Shown here: one piece after another, positions 1 through 9,736 of the stretch | How the letters are laid out: every line of letters begins with the position of its first letter | How positions within the stretch are numbered: the stretch's first letter is position 1 | Assembly (NCBI RefSeq): GCF_014639435.1 | Contig: NZ_BMFZ01000017.1 | Coordinates: 1 to 50,606, forward strand | Direction: 5' to 3' | Source of the DNA: Hafnia psychrotolerans | Lineage (GTDB): Bacteria > Pseudomonadota > Gammaproteobacteria > Enterobacterales > Enterobacteriaceae | Length of the DNA stretch: 50,606 nt | The notes under the pieces: model-generated | Seen by the model: the letters and a program-made list of their open reading frames with translations, nothing else | What the model was told of the DNA's origin: nothing | Database searches by the model: none | Program-made: the position numbers and the translations under genes

Positions 1-4
1 GTAG

Positions 5-34
5 AAAGCCCTGTACTGACGTACAGGGCTTTTT
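5..34 (+). terminator. Rho-independent terminator of a gene left of the window
   Basis: A perfect 12-base stem (5-16 with 21-32) closes a TGAC loop and runs into a short T tract (30-34). It probably ends a plus-strand gene that lies outside the window. Bases 35-212 that follow hold no gene I can support. Confidence 0.75.
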
Positions 35-212
35 GCTATATGGAATTTATAGAATAAAGGGGTGAATATTCTCCTCAACTGGTCAATGGCACTTTCTTAA
101 CCAGGAGACTACATCACCTAATCAAAACGCTATTTTGCTTAAAATAACAGACAAAATTAAGTTAAAAGGCCATCTCAATAAGGGACTTTGTGAATTTTAG
201 AGCTCGGGCGCT

Positions 213-1196
213 CTAAAGTTCAGCAACGTATTTGACCCCGTCGTTGTGATGTTTAATGTTATTTAAAGCATCAGGTAATGCAGCAAAGGCAACTGTTTTA
301 ATTGTTGGCATGAGTAATTTGCCTCGTGAGATCTGTTCGAGCATTTGCCCAGCCGCTGCGATCAATTGTTGCCATTGGGTGGGTGAACCATGCATATGTA
401 TGGCTGCAAGCGCGATCTCATGCAATGAAATACTGGTACTGAATGGATCCACAGGCGACTTTTCAACCCGATCCTGTACCGAGACAAGGTGTCCATAATA
501 CCCAAGTAAGTGGCCAAGGGACTCGGCGCTTTGTTGATTTACCATGTCAAAAGCCGCATGCAACGAATGGCCTTTAAGCGCGGATTGCAATTGTTCTTGC
601 CAATCTGACTGGTGGTAGTCAAACGTTCCCAGTGCTCCCTTCTGATTTAAAAGTGAGTGATGATGCTCGCTGGCTGTAGTGTAGACGCGAGCATTCGTCT
701 GCGAGAGCAACTGGGTCAGTATTCCACCGACAATGCCTCCCGCACCATTAATGAGAACAGAACTACCGGCCAATTCCGGGACACGCTTCATCGCCTGCCA
801 TGCAGTCATTGCTGGACAGGGAAAAGCGGCCGCTACACTATCCGTTAAGGCTTCTGGAATAGGCATTAGCGCGTGAGCCGCCACTACGGTATGACGCGCA
901 AAGCTCCCCGCAAAACGTAAATCCGCATGGTAAGCCACTCGTGTTCCGATTCGCAGATGTTGCACTGCTGAGCCGAGAGCAATAATTTCTCCCATGCCAT
1001 CCACGCCGGGAATATGGCCGTTTTGCCATGTCGCAGGAGGACTCTCCAACATCTTCCAGTCAACGGGATTCAAACCCACGGCTTTATTTTTAATTAATAC
1101 ATGGTCGGCCTTGAGAGCGGATAGTGTGGTTTTTTTAAATTCCAGCGCCCCCGGTTCTGAACGTTCTTGCCATATCCAGGCTTCGGTCGTGAACAT
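213..1196 (-). CDS. MDR-family NAD(P)-dependent oxidoreductase (quinone reductase / alcohol dehydrogenase-like)
   Basis: A 327-residue medium-chain dehydrogenase/reductase, the usual length for the quinone oxidoreductase branch. Residues about 30-110 form the GroES-like domain, with the typical AVGLNPVDWK segment. Residues about 145-165 hold the Rossmann nucleotide-binding turn in SVLINGAGGIVGGILTQLL, so NADPH is the likely cofactor. The cysteine/histidine set of the structural zinc site is not evident, which favours the zinc-free quinone/enone reductase subgroup. Substrate cannot be told from sequence. The start has a strong AGGAGG ribosome site seven bases upstream. It is transcribed alone, downstream of the actP terminator, and a palindrome just upstream of its ribosome site suggests control by a local repressor. 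Cytoplasmic enzyme; the family is secure, the specific reaction is not. Confidence 0.88.
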   Translation of the reverse strand: MFTTEAWIWQERSEPGALEFKKTTLSALKADHVLIKNKAVGLNPVDWKMLESPPATWQNGHIPGVDGMGEIIALGSAVQHLRIGTRVAYHADLRFAGSFARHTVVAAHALMPIPEALTDSVAAAFPCPAMTAWQAMKRVPELAGSSVLINGAGGIVGGILTQLLSQTNARVYTTASEHHHSLLNQKGALGTFDYHQSDWQEQLQSALKGHSLHAAFDMVNQQSAESLGHLLGYYGHLVSVQDRVEKSPVDPFSTSISLHEIALAAIHMHGSPTQWQQLIAAAGQMLEQISRGKLLMPTIKTVAFAALPDALNNIKHHNDGVKYVAEL

Positions 1197-1211
1197 TTTT
1201 GCCTCCTTGTC

Positions 1212-1227
1212 TTAAGTTACGACTTAA
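1212..1227. promoter_or_regulatory. Operator-like palindrome before the MDR oxidoreductase
   Basis: A perfect inverted repeat TTAAGT-TACG-ACTTAA lies 5-6 bases upstream of the AGGAGG ribosome site of the minus-strand oxidoreductase gene. Its size and position fit a dimeric repressor site, for example of the HxlR or MarR type that often controls quinone reductases. No regulator gene is next to it in this window, so the assignment is inference. Confidence 0.4.
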
Positions 1228-1313
1228 CAGCATTCACTACTCTGGGTTGATGAGCAATGTATTGGCGGATATTACAGAATTGTCTGGCGTACAAAAAACG
1301 AAGAAATCATTGG

Positions 1314-1341
1314 AAAAGCCAGAGCCCGTGCAAGCTCTGGC
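1314..1341 (-). terminator. Terminator of the acs-yjcH-actP operon
   Basis: An 8-base perfect stem (GCCAGAGC at 1318-1325 with GCTCTGGC at 1334-1341), read on the minus strand, is followed by TTTT. It sits 12 bases after the actP stop codon and separates the acetate operon from the oxidoreductase gene. Confidence 0.75.
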
Positions 1342-1353
1342 TGTATTGGATGC

Positions 1354-3021
1354 TCAATGATCTGAACTTTGGGATATGCCGATCCCAGTCTGAGAGCGAA
1401 CAAATTGTGGATAGAAGCGTTCTCTTTCCCGCTCACCCTCGCGCGAGTGATCGGTAATTGAGAACAGCCAGATGCCCACAAATGCCACAATCATTGAAAA
1501 CAACGCTGGATATTCATAAGGATAGATAGGTTCAGCATGTCCCAATATTTTTACCCAAATCGTCGGGCCAAGAACCATCAAGATAATCGCCGTCAATAAA
1601 CCTAACCAGCCGCCAATCATAGCGCCTCGGGTAGTCAGTTTCTTCCAGTACATTGATAACAGGATGATGGGGAAATTACAGCTTGCGGCAATAGAGAAAG
1701 CCAGACCGACCATGAAAGCGATATTTTGTTTCTCGAACAATATCCCGAGTAGAATCGCAACAATGCCCAGAAGCATGACCGTGATTTTTGACACCCGCAG
1801 CTCATCTCTTTCCGTTGCTTTACCATCTTTAATAACACATGCATACAGGTCATGTGATACCGCAGATGCACCCGCTAGAGTAAGCCCAGCCACCACTGCC
1901 AGAATTGTTGCGAAGGCGACGGCGGAGATAAAGCCAAGGAAGAAGCTGCCACCCACGGCATCAGCAAGATGGACTGCAGACATATTAGTCCCACCAAGCA
2001 GTGCGCCTGTTGCATCCTTAAACGCTGGGTTGGCGCTGACCAATACGATGGCGCCGAAGCCGATGATAAAGGTCAGAATATAGAAGTAGCCGATGAAGCC
2101 AGTAGCATAGAAGACACTTTTACGTGCTTCTTTGGCATCACTTACGGTAAAGAATCGCATCAGGATATGAGGTAGACCCGCTGTCCCAAACATCAGGGCT
2201 AATCCAAGAGAGAGGGCGGATATTGGATCAGAGACCAGTCCGCCAGGGCTCATGATGGCGATACCTTTCGGATGAACCGCGACCGCCTGTTGGAAAAGGG
2301 TATTGAAGTTGAAGTTGACTGACTTCATTACCATCACGGCCATAAAGGTTGCACCTGCGAGCAGCAAAACTGCCTTAATAATTTGCACCCAGGTCGTTGC
2401 TAACATGCCTCCAAATAGGACGTAGAGCACCATCAGAATACCGACCAGGATCACCGCGACGTGATAATTCAGACCGAAAAGCAGCTGAATCAATTTCCCC
2501 GCTCCAACCATCTGTGCAATCAGATACAACGCTACCACGACCAGCGAACCACAGGCAGACAACGTTCTGATCGGCTTTTGTTTCAAGCGGTATGAGGCGA
2601 CATCAGCAAAGGTATATTTCCCCAAATTGCGCAGCCTTTCAGCGATCAAAAACAGAATAATAGGCCATCCAATCAAAAAACCAATTGAGTAAATCAAACC
2701 ATCGTAACCTGAGGTATAAACCAGCGCCGATATGCCCAGAAAGGATGCCGCAGACATAAAGTCCCCAGCAATTGCCATGCCGTTTTGCAAACCAGTGATG
2801 CGGCCACCCGCCGTATAATAATCCTGACGAGTACGGGTGCGTTTTGAAGCCCAGTATGTGATGTATAAGGTCGCACCAACGAATAAAACGAACATCACAA
2901 TCGCTTCAATATTCAGCGGCTGCTTTGTCACTTCACCTGCTATACTTTCTGCCGCCATTGTGTTTAGTGGAAGAGCCAATAAACTCGTGAGCGCCATTAT
3001 CCCTAAGCGACGGGGAGTCAT
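1354..3021 (-). CDS. actP: Cation/acetate symporter ActP
   Basis: A 555-residue inner-membrane sodium:solute symporter family protein. ActP takes up acetate (and glycolate in E. coli) driven by a cation gradient. An N-terminal signal-like hydrophobic segment ([19 protein letters not shown]) is followed by about 13 membrane spans from residue 35 to 525. Length matches E. coli ActP (549 residues). The start is supported by a GAGGTG ribosome site inside the end of yjcH; the two genes overlap by the bases ATGA. It is the last gene of acs-yjcH-actP, so uptake and activation of acetate are co-expressed, and a terminator follows. The C-terminal tail after about residue 535 is rich in charged residues. 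No defects seen. Confidence 0.96.
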   Translation of the reverse strand: MTPRRLGIMALTSLLALPLNTMAAESIAGEVTKQPLNIEAIVMFVLFVGATLYITYWASKRTRTRQDYYTAGGRITGLQNGMAIAGDFMSAASFLGISALVYTSGYDGLIYSIGFLIGWPIILFLIAERLRNLGKYTFADVASYRLKQKPIRTLSACGSLVVVALYLIAQMVGAGKLIQLLFGLNYHVAVILVGILMVLYVLFGGMLATTWVQIIKAVLLLAGATFMAVMVMKSVNFNFNTLFQQAVAVHPKGIAIMSPGGLVSDPISALSLGLALMFGTAGLPHILMRFFTVSDAKEARKSVFYATGFIGYFYILTFIIGFGAIVLVSANPAFKDATGALLGGTNMSAVHLADAVGGSFFLGFISAVAFATILAVVAGLTLAGASAVSHDLYACVIKDGKATERDELRVSKITVMLLGIVAILLGILFEKQNIAFMVGLAFSIAASCNFPIILLSMYWKKLTTRGAMIGGWLGLLTAIILMVLGPTIWVKILGHAEPIYPYEYPALFSMIVAFVGIWLFSITDHSREGERERERFYPQFVRSQTGIGISQSSDH

Positions 3022-3329
3022 AGGTTCACCTCACGGATGATATCGGCAGTTAGTCGGTCAAACTCACCATTGGCACGAAAGACGTAAATACCCGTCAGTA
3101 CAAAAGAAATAACAATCAGCCCAACGCCGATCGGAATGCCACGAGTAATGGTTGCGCCTTCGTATAAGGGTGTACCAAGCCATTGAGGTTCAAAAGCAAT
3201 CAGGAGAATAAAAGCAACATACATAACCAGAGTGATGCCGGAAAGTAGCCACGCGAAGCGGCTGCGTTTTTCGACGAGTTCTCTGAAACGCGGGTTATTT
3301 ACAACTCTTTGATAAATTAGATCATTCAT
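3018..3329 (-). CDS. yjcH: DUF485 inner-membrane protein YjcH
   Basis: A 103-residue membrane protein of the DUF485 family with two spans (about residues 23-45 and 62-85) and the conserved stretch [20 protein letters not shown]. It is found between acs and actP in enterobacteria and is thought to assist or accompany the acetate permease; its exact role is unknown. I start it at the ATG reading MNDLIYQR (3329). That codon has AGGAG nine bases upstream, and E. coli YjcH begins at the same place. An ATG 21 bases further upstream would put the ribosome site inside the gene. It overlaps actP by four bases and lies 53 bases after acs. Confidence 0.93.
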   Translation of the reverse strand: MNDLIYQRVVNNPRFRELVEKRSRFAWLLSGITLVMYVAFILLIAFEPQWLGTPLYEGATITRGIPIGVGLIVISFVLTGIYVFRANGEFDRLTADIIREVNL

Positions 3330-3382
3330 CTCAGTGGCTCCTGGAGGCATTGATAGAGTTCACCGCACCAGGGCGGTGAAAA

Positions 3383-5344
3383 TTAGGACGGCACTTTCAT
3401 TGATTGTTTTTCTTCCAACAGCTTTTCGACGACGCTAGGATCGGCGAGTGTCGAGGTGTCTCCCATATTACTGGTATCGCCGGTGGCAATTTTGCGCAGT
3501 ATGCGGCGCATAATTTTCCCCGAGCGGGTTTTCGGTAGTGAATCTGTCCAGTGAAGAATGTCTGGTGTGGCAATCGCCCCGATTTCTTTGCGTACCCAAT
3601 TACGCACTTCGGAATAGAGCTCTGCTGAGGGTTCTTCACCATGATTCAGGGTGATATAGGCATAGATTGCCTGACCTTTAATGCTATGCGGGATCCCAAC
3701 CACGGCCGCTTCAGCAATTTTTGGGTGTGAGACTAATGCAGATTCGATCTCGGCTGTGCCCAGACGGTGGCCTGAAATATTTAATACGTCATCCACACGA
3801 CCCGTTATCCAGTAATAGCCATCTTCGTCCCGGCGAGCGCCGTCTCCGCTGAAGTACATATTTTTGAAGGTGGAAAAGTAAGTTTGTTCGAAGCGGTCAT
3901 GATCACCAAACAGGGTACGGGCCTGACCCGGCCATGAGTCAGTGATGACAAGGTTACCTTCGCATGCGCCTTCCTGCGGAATGCCCTCGTTATCCACTAA
4001 GGCCGGTTGCACACCGAAGAATGGACGAGTTGCTGAACCGGCTTTCAGTTCGGTAGCTCCCGGTAGCGGCGTTATCATGAATCCGCCCGTCTCGGTCTGC
4101 CACCAGGTATCGACAATCGGGCATTTACTGTTGCCTATTTTTTTGTAATACCACTCCCAGGCTTCCGGGTTAATGGGTTCACCCACGGAACCCATAATAC
4201 GTAGCGTTTCGCGGCTTGTTCCTTCAATAGCTTTATCACCTTCTGCCATCAGTGCGCGGATCGCCGTAGGCGCGGTATATAAAATATTCACTTTATGCTT
4301 ATCGATAACCTGCGCCATGCGGTTCGGTGCAGGATAATTCGGCACACCTTCAAACATCAGTGAAATTGCACCGCAAGCGAGCGGCCCATAAAGTAGATAG
4401 CTGTGACCTGTTACCCAGCCCACATCGGCGGTACACCAGTAGATATCGCCTTCGTGGTAATCAAAGGTGTACTTGAAGGTCAATGCGGCATAAACCAAGT
4501 AACCGCCAGTCGTGTGCAACACCCCTTTAGGTTTACCGGTTGAACCGGACGTATAAAGAATGAATAACGGATCTTCAGCATTCATCTCTTCGGCCGGACA
4601 ATCGGCTGAAGCGTCTTTTATTGCGTCATGCCACCAAATATCCCGGCCTTCATGCCATTCCCCTTGTTTGCCTGTACGTTTAAATACGACGACGTTGGTC
4701 ACGCTGGTGACCGCAGGATTTTTCAGCGCATCATCGACGTTCTGTTTGAGCGGGATAGTGCGTCCGGCCCGTAAGCCTTCATCCGCGGTGATCACCAGTT
4801 TCGAGTTGGAGTCAACAACGCGTCCTGCTACCGCTTCAGGTGAGAACCCTGCAAAGATCACTGAATGAACGGCACCGATGCGTGCGCATGCAAGCATGGC
4901 GACAGCGGCTTCAGGGACCATCGGCATATAAATAGCCACGACATCGCCTTTTTTAATGCCAAGCCCTTTCAGAACGTTGGAGAATTTGCAGACATCGTGA
5001 TGCAGTTGTTTATAGCTAACCTTTTTACTCTCTGCTTTCGGGTCATCGCCTTCCCATATCAGCGCGGTGCGGTCACCGTTTTTTTCAAGGTGGCGATCCA
5101 GGCAGTTTGCCGCCAGATTCAACGTCCCATCTTCAAACCAGCGAATATCAATGTTTCCCGGCGCGAACGAGGTGTTCTTCACTTTTGTATAAGGTTTAAT
5201 CCAGTCGAGTATTTTTCCTTGCTCAGCCCAAAATTGGTTCGGATGCTCTACCGACTCTTGATAATACTGCTGATATTTCTCAGGTGTGATCAGGGTATGT
5301 TCTGCAATAGAAGCAGGAATAGAATGCTTATACACATGGCTCAT
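3383..5344 (-). CDS. acs: Acetyl-coenzyme A synthetase
   Basis: A 653-residue AMP-forming acetyl-CoA synthetase (E. coli Acs has 652). It converts acetate, ATP and CoA to acetyl-CoA via acetyl-AMP, the high-affinity route for acetate scavenging. Visible family motifs are the P-loop-like [11 protein letters not shown] (about residue 265), the WWQTETGG motif that binds acetate/adenylate (about 415), [20 protein letters not shown] around the hinge aspartate (about 500-520), and the C-terminal [11 protein letters not shown] containing the regulatory lysine that is acetylated in this family (about residue 610). The ribosome site AAAGGAG lies 6 bases before the ATG. First gene of the acetate operon; the promoter must lie in the gap upstream. 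In E. coli the operon is activated by CRP, but I could not identify a convincing CRP site here. Confidence 0.97.
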   Translation of the reverse strand: MSHVYKHSIPASIAEHTLITPEKYQQYYQESVEHPNQFWAEQGKILDWIKPYTKVKNTSFAPGNIDIRWFEDGTLNLAANCLDRHLEKNGDRTALIWEGDDPKAESKKVSYKQLHHDVCKFSNVLKGLGIKKGDVVAIYMPMVPEAAVAMLACARIGAVHSVIFAGFSPEAVAGRVVDSNSKLVITADEGLRAGRTIPLKQNVDDALKNPAVTSVTNVVVFKRTGKQGEWHEGRDIWWHDAIKDASADCPAEEMNAEDPLFILYTSGSTGKPKGVLHTTGGYLVYAALTFKYTFDYHEGDIYWCTADVGWVTGHSYLLYGPLACGAISLMFEGVPNYPAPNRMAQVIDKHKVNILYTAPTAIRALMAEGDKAIEGTSRETLRIMGSVGEPINPEAWEWYYKKIGNSKCPIVDTWWQTETGGFMITPLPGATELKAGSATRPFFGVQPALVDNEGIPQEGACEGNLVITDSWPGQARTLFGDHDRFEQTYFSTFKNMYFSGDGARRDEDGYYWITGRVDDVLNISGHRLGTAEIESALVSHPKIAEAAVVGIPHSIKGQAIYAYITLNHGEEPSAELYSEVRNWVRKEIGAIATPDILHWTDSLPKTRSGKIMRRILRKIATGDTSNMGDTSTLADPSVVEKLLEEKQSMKVPS

Positions 5345-6289
5345 GGTTTTTCTCCTTTAATTTGTTGATCATATGTCAATCAAAGGTTAAGTGTGGTTTA
5401 CCGGAGGGCTTTGTTTGGTTTTTGGAGGCCAGATCACGCAACCAGCGTAAACTCAACAAGATGTCATTATTTACCGTGAGTGTGGGCGTGTTTACATTGC
5501 CGGGCGTCCGTTACTATTAACCAACCGTATCAACATCTCACAACGACATCGATTTCAGCAATATCAAGAGCGCCGCGTAACTTACAAGTAACAAAAATGT
5601 AGCATTGAGGACTGTGATACGACAGAGAAGGTATGTCATTCAGCGATAATTCATATTCCTGAAAAATGCTGAGTAATTAATCCATACTATCGTGCGTCAT
5701 TAAGGGGGCAGCAATTTCCCCTCGTTGTTAGAACTGGCGTGTCGTGCGTTTTTCTCGATTACCTATAGTCGATGTGTTTCCTAAGGTTGGCATCAGTACC
5801 ACACTTCTGGCCTCTTTCCCGTCACCACAGAATGCCCAGAGTCACAATTTTGGAAAAATTAAAAAAGGTCCTTCTCAATATCAGTTTTTGTCTAAAGTTA
5901 TTCTTAAGTAAAATAGAGTGATTGCCACACAACCTTATCCCATGCGGCCTGGAGGGTTTTTGTGGAAAATTCTTATAAATCAAAATGATGATCTGAATTT
6001 GTTGAATTCATCATATGTAGTATTTTGTTACATCATTTTATTTCCCATCATCTGGCTAATGTTTTTAAACTCCCATCAATAGGTGCTTATCCGAAATTCT
6101 ATATTTCGGATCTATACCTAAAAATACTGTGTCATGTTTGCTAGTGAATGGAATGCGCTCGCTTTTGACCCCAGTTTTGATTTGCGCCGGATGGCGCGAG
6201 CAGGGATGCTATTTTGGCAGGGTAAGCCTTTCTTATTAATTTCTCACTGGCATTGACCATTTCTATTACTTCATAGAACAGGGATAGCC
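5345..6289. other. 945-base non-coding gap between acs and tssB
   Basis: The region lies between the divergently transcribed acs (minus) and tssB (plus), so it should carry both promoters. It is AT-rich compared with the flanking genes. I find no open frame with a good ribosome site, no tRNA, and no clear sigma-54 element with correct GG-N10-GC spacing. The only strong structure is the inverted repeat at 6089-6111. The length is more than two promoters need, so a regulatory RNA or remnant sequence is possible, but nothing shows it directly. Confidence 0.6.
6089..6111. promoter_or_regulatory. 9-base inverted repeat upstream of the T6SS operon
   Basis: ATCCGAAAT (6089-6097) and ATTTCGGAT (6103-6111) form a perfect inverted repeat with a 5-base spacer, about 180 bases before tssB. 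It could be a dimeric operator for the T6SS operon or a hairpin in its leader. There is no T tract directly after it, so it is not a good terminator. Confidence 0.35.
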
Positions 6290-6781
6290 ATGTCTAACTC
6301 CTACCAGTCCGAGATCCCCAAGGCTCGCGTCAATATAAAACTCGATCTGCACACCGGCGGCGCCCAGAAGAACGTCGAGTTACCCCTCAAGCTTATGGTA
6401 GTGGGGGATTACAGCAACGGTGCCGAGCAACGTCCGGTCTCTGAGCGTGAGAAGGTCAACGTCAACAAAAACAACTTCGACAGTGTGCTGTCCGAATTCT
6501 CTCCTTCCGTCAATCTTTCCGTTGAAAACACCCTGGCCGGTGATGGCAGCGAAGAAAACGTCAACCTCTCCTTTGCTCAGATGAAAGACTTTGAGCCAGA
6601 GCAGGTGGCCCGCCAGATACCTCAATTGAAAGCCATGCTGGCTATGCGCAATCTGTTGCGCGACCTCAAAGCCAACCTATTGGACAACGCGACCTTCCGT
6701 AAAGAGCTGGAAAAAATCCTGCTTGACCCAACGCTCAGCGCTGAACTGCGCAGTGAGCTGTCTGCCCTGGCTCCTAAATAA
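6290..6781 (+). CDS. tssB: T6SS contractile sheath small subunit TssB (VipA)
   Basis: A 163-residue protein of normal TssB/VipA length. It pairs with TssC to build the cytoplasmic contractile sheath around the Hcp tube. The conserved start (IPKARVNIKLDLHTGGAQKNVELPLKL, broken by charged residues) and the VGDYSNG and FSPSVNLSVEN segments are typical. The ATG is preceded by AGGGA nine bases upstream. It is the first gene of the plus-strand T6SS block, 40 bases before tssC. The downstream region is ordinary coding DNA with no defect. Confidence 0.96.
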   Translation: MSNSYQSEIPKARVNIKLDLHTGGAQKNVELPLKLMVVGDYSNGAEQRPVSEREKVNVNKNNFDSVLSEFSPSVNLSVENTLAGDGSEENVNLSFAQMKDFEPEQVARQIPQLKAMLAMRNLLRDLKANLLDNATFRKELEKILLDPTLSAELRSELSALAPK

Positions 6782-6821
6782 ACCTGATGGTCTTGATGTT
6801 TAACGGATTAACGAAGAGAAA

Positions 6822-8369
6822 ATGCTGATGTCTGTGAAAAATGAAAATGCCGCTGGTGGTGAAAGCATCGTGCTGGAGCGTCCGGAAGCGGGCAGCGTGT
6901 ACGCCTCCCTGTTTGAAAAAATCAACCTGAACCCGGTATCAACGCTGAGTGCACTGGATATCTGGCAGGATAATCAGGCGATGTCGGATGCCACTGCTGA
7001 TGAGCGTCTGACCGCCGGCATGCAGGTGTTTTTGGAGTGCCTGAGTAAAGCGGGTTCAAAAGTTGAAAAATTGGACAAGTCGCTGATTGACCACCATATT
7101 GCGGAGCTGGATTACCAGATTAGCCGTCAGTTGGATGCGGTGATGCACCATGAGGTCTTCCAGGCCGTAGAATCTCTGTGGCGCGGGGTGAAGTCGCTGG
7201 TCGATAAAACTGATTTCCGTCAAAACATCAAAATCGAGTTGCTCGACCTGTCGAAAGGCGATTTGCGTCAGGATTTCGAAGACGCGCCGGAGATTATTCA
7301 AAGCGGATTATACCAGCATACGTACACGGCTGAGTATGACAGCCCTGGCGGAGAGCCGATTGCCGCACTGATTTCTGCCTACGAGTTTGATGCGTCTGCT
7401 CAGGACGTGGCGCTGCTGCGCAATATCTCCAAAGTGTCCGCCGCCGCCCATATGCCGTTCATCGGTTCTGCGGGTCCGAAATTTTTCCTCAAGGATAAAA
7501 TGGAAGAGGTCGCGGCTATCAAGGACATTGGTAACTACTTCGACCGCGCCGAATACATCAAATGGAAGAGCTTCCGCGAAACAGATGATTCCCGCTATAT
7601 CGGTCTGGTGATGCCGCGCGTGCTGGGCCGCCTGCCGTATGGCCCAGATACCGTGCCGGTGCGCAGCTTCAACTATGTCGAAGAAGTGAAAGGCCCTGAC
7701 CACGATAAATACCTGTGGACCAACGCCTCCTTTGCCTTCGCGGCCAATATGGTGAAAAGCTTTATCAATAACGGCTGGTGTGTGCAAATCCGTGGCCCGC
7801 AAGCTGGCGGCGCAGTGACCGATCTGCCGATCCATCTCTACGACCTCGGCACCGGCAATCAGGTGAAAATCCCGTCTGAGGTGATGATCCCGGAAACCCG
7901 TGAGTTTGAATTTGCTAACCTTGGTTTTATTCCGCTGTCGTACTACAAAAACCGCGACTACGCCTGTTTCTTCTCGGCGAACTCCACGCAGAAACCCGCG
8001 CTTTACGACACCGCTGATGCTACGGCTAACAGCCGCATCAACTCCCGTCTGCCGTACATCTTCCTGCTGCCACGCATCGCACATTACCTGAAGCTGATTC
8101 AGCGTGAAAACATCGGCACGACTAAAGATCGCCGTTTGCTGGAGCTGGAGCTCAATACGTGGGTACGTGGGCTGGTTACCGAAATGACCGACCCGGGTGA
8201 TTCACTTCAGGCATCTCATCCGCTGCGTGATGCCAAAGTGGTGGTGGAAGATATCGAGGACAACCCGGGCTTCTTCCGCGTGCGGCTGTTTGCGGTACCG
8301 CACTTCCAGGTTGAAGGGATGGACGTCAACCTGTCACTGGTTTCCCAGATGCCGAAAGCGAAAGCTTAA
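6822..8369 (+). CDS. tssC: T6SS contractile sheath large subunit TssC (VipB)
   Basis: A protein of 515 residues (513 if the second ATG at 6828 is used; the MSVKNEN start looks more family-like, but GAAGAG is placed well for the first). TssC is the main sheath protein; its C-terminal domain carries the handshake strands and the ClpV-recognised surface of the TssB/C pair. Family segments seen are EALWRGVKSLV-like ESLWRGVKSLVDKT (about residue 125), FIGSAGPKFF (about 215), FRETDDSRYIGLVMPRVLGRLPYG (about 248-272; broken here by family variation), and the late SLVSQMPK. Sits 14 bases before tssK in a tight operon. Confidence 0.96.
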   Translation: MLMSVKNENAAGGESIVLERPEAGSVYASLFEKINLNPVSTLSALDIWQDNQAMSDATADERLTAGMQVFLECLSKAGSKVEKLDKSLIDHHIAELDYQISRQLDAVMHHEVFQAVESLWRGVKSLVDKTDFRQNIKIELLDLSKGDLRQDFEDAPEIIQSGLYQHTYTAEYDSPGGEPIAALISAYEFDASAQDVALLRNISKVSAAAHMPFIGSAGPKFFLKDKMEEVAAIKDIGNYFDRAEYIKWKSFRETDDSRYIGLVMPRVLGRLPYGPDTVPVRSFNYVEEVKGPDHDKYLWTNASFAFAANMVKSFINNGWCVQIRGPQAGGAVTDLPIHLYDLGTGNQVKIPSEVMIPETREFEFANLGFIPLSYYKNRDYACFFSANSTQKPALYDTADATANSRINSRLPYIFLLPRIAHYLKLIQRENIGTTKDRRLLELELNTWVRGLVTEMTDPGDSLQASHPLRDAKVVVEDIEDNPGFFRVRLFAVPHFQVEGMDVNLSLVSQMPKAKA

Positions 8370-8383
8370 AGCCGGGAGGCGCA

Positions 8384-9736
8384 ATGAAGATTGAACGTCC
8401 CCTATGGACACGCGGAATTCTGGTTTCACCGCAGCAGTTTCAACAACAGGCCTCTCTGGAGGCCTGGACAAACGAATGCATCGCGCAAATGGGCGTCCTC
8501 CATCCGTGGGGGGTGCTTCATGCTACGTTCGAGCGGGATGCGCTGGCGCAAGGGCGTCTGAAAGCAGAGCGTCTGAATGTCCGTTTTCAGGATGGTGTTT
8601 TGATCGATACCGATTGTGCAGATTTACTCCCACCTACGCTGACGCTTGCCGCCAGCCTTCCCGCTGACGCAACTGAAACCACGGTGATGCTGGCAATGCC
8701 GCAGCTCTATGCCAACGGCGGTAACTGTCTGCAACCTGATGAGCGCGCCGAACGTCCGGTGCGCTATCGTCAGGCGTGGCGGGATGTACAAAACCATTAC
8801 GGTGATGACAAGAAACCGGTCGCTGTCATGACGCATGAGCTGACGCTGCGTCTGGATTCACAGGAAAACGGCGATTATCTGGTCTGCCCGGTCGCCCGTT
8901 TGCAGAGAGATGCGCAGGGGCGCTGGGTGCTGGATGCTCACTTCATTCCTCCGCTGATGAGCCTGCAAGCCAGCCACTGGTGCGGTGAGCAACTGGAAAT
9001 CCTGATGGTGCAACTGCGGGCGCGATTACAGCGCCTGATGGGAATGCGCCGCGAAAGCAATGCCCGCATGGCCGACTTTGCCGTCGCCGACGTGTCACTG
9101 TTCTGGCTACTGAACGCCCTTAACGGTGCTGAGCCCGTACTGGGGAATTTCCAGCGCTATCCTCAGGTGCATCCGGAACGTCTTTATCAGGAACTGGCAC
9201 GTCTGGCCGGCAACCTGCTGACGTTTTCCCTCGAGCACGACGTCACGGCCATTCCTGCCTATCAGCATGATCACCTGACGGCCGTTTTTCCGCCGCTGTT
9301 TGCGCTGCTGAATATCCTGCTGGAAGCCAGTCTGCCTTCCCGCGTTGTCGCGATTGAGCTGGTGCATGACGCTCGTATCAACCAATGGCGCGGTAACCTG
9401 CACGATCCGCGTCTGCGCGAAGGGGTGGATTTCTATCTGTCCGTCCGCTCGCCCCTCTCGTCTGCGCAGTTGCAAACGCAGTTCCCGCAGCTGTGTAAAG
9501 TTGGTGCGCCGGATGACGTGGGTAACGTGGTGAACGTGGCGCTGAGCGGGATCCCGCTGACGCCTCTGAGCCATGTGCCTGCGGCTATCCCGTTACGACT
9601 GGAAAACCAGTATTTCTCTCTCGACCTCAACCATCCTGCCGCGAAGCCGATGATGGAAGCGGGTGCCTGCGTGTTCTATGTTCCAGGCACGCTGGGTGAT
9701 ATTCAGCTTGAACTGTTTGCGGTGCTGCGCGCATGA
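8384..9736 (+). CDS. tssK: T6SS baseplate protein TssK
   Basis: A 450-residue protein of the TssK/VasE family, the trimeric baseplate connector that joins the TssEFG wedge to the membrane complex through TssL/TssM. The opening MKIERPLWTRGILVSPQQFQQQ is characteristic, as is the end region with PLRLENQYFSLDL about 40 residues before the C-terminus. Ribosome site GGGAGG is 6 bases before the ATG. It overlaps tssL by four bases, matching translational coupling of the neck-to-membrane components. No anomalies. Confidence 0.95.
   Translation: MKIERPLWTRGILVSPQQFQQQASLEAWTNECIAQMGVLHPWGVLHATFERDALAQGRLKAERLNVRFQDGVLIDTDCADLLPPTLTLAASLPADATETTVMLAMPQLYANGGNCLQPDERAERPVRYRQAWRDVQNHYGDDKKPVAVMTHELTLRLDSQENGDYLVCPVARLQRDAQGRWVLDAHFIPPLMSLQASHWCGEQLEILMVQLRARLQRLMGMRRESNARMADFAVADVSLFWLLNALNGAEPVLGNFQRYPQVHPERLYQELARLAGNLLTFSLEHDVTAIPAYQHDHLTAVFPPLFALLNILLEASLPSRVVAIELVHDARINQWRGNLHDPRLREGVDFYLSVRSPLSSAQLQTQFPQLCKVGAPDDVGNVVNVALSGIPLTPLSHVPAAIPLRLENQYFSLDLNHPAAKPMMEAGACVFYVPGTLGDIQLELFAVLRA

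Noticed and set aside
5380-5560. CRP site for acs
   Set aside because: Half-site-like words (GTGAG, TCACA) are present but not as a spaced TGTGA-N6-TCACA pair; not reportable.
6120-6260. Sigma-54 promoter for the T6SS operon
   Set aside because: Several TGGC elements exist (for example near 6225 and 6247), but none has GC at the required 10-base spacing after GG.
7308-8084. Long open frame (258 codons) on the minus strand within tssC
   Set aside because: It is antisense to a clear tssC, has no ribosome site, and the protein has the histidine/arginine/valine-rich look of a shadow frame.
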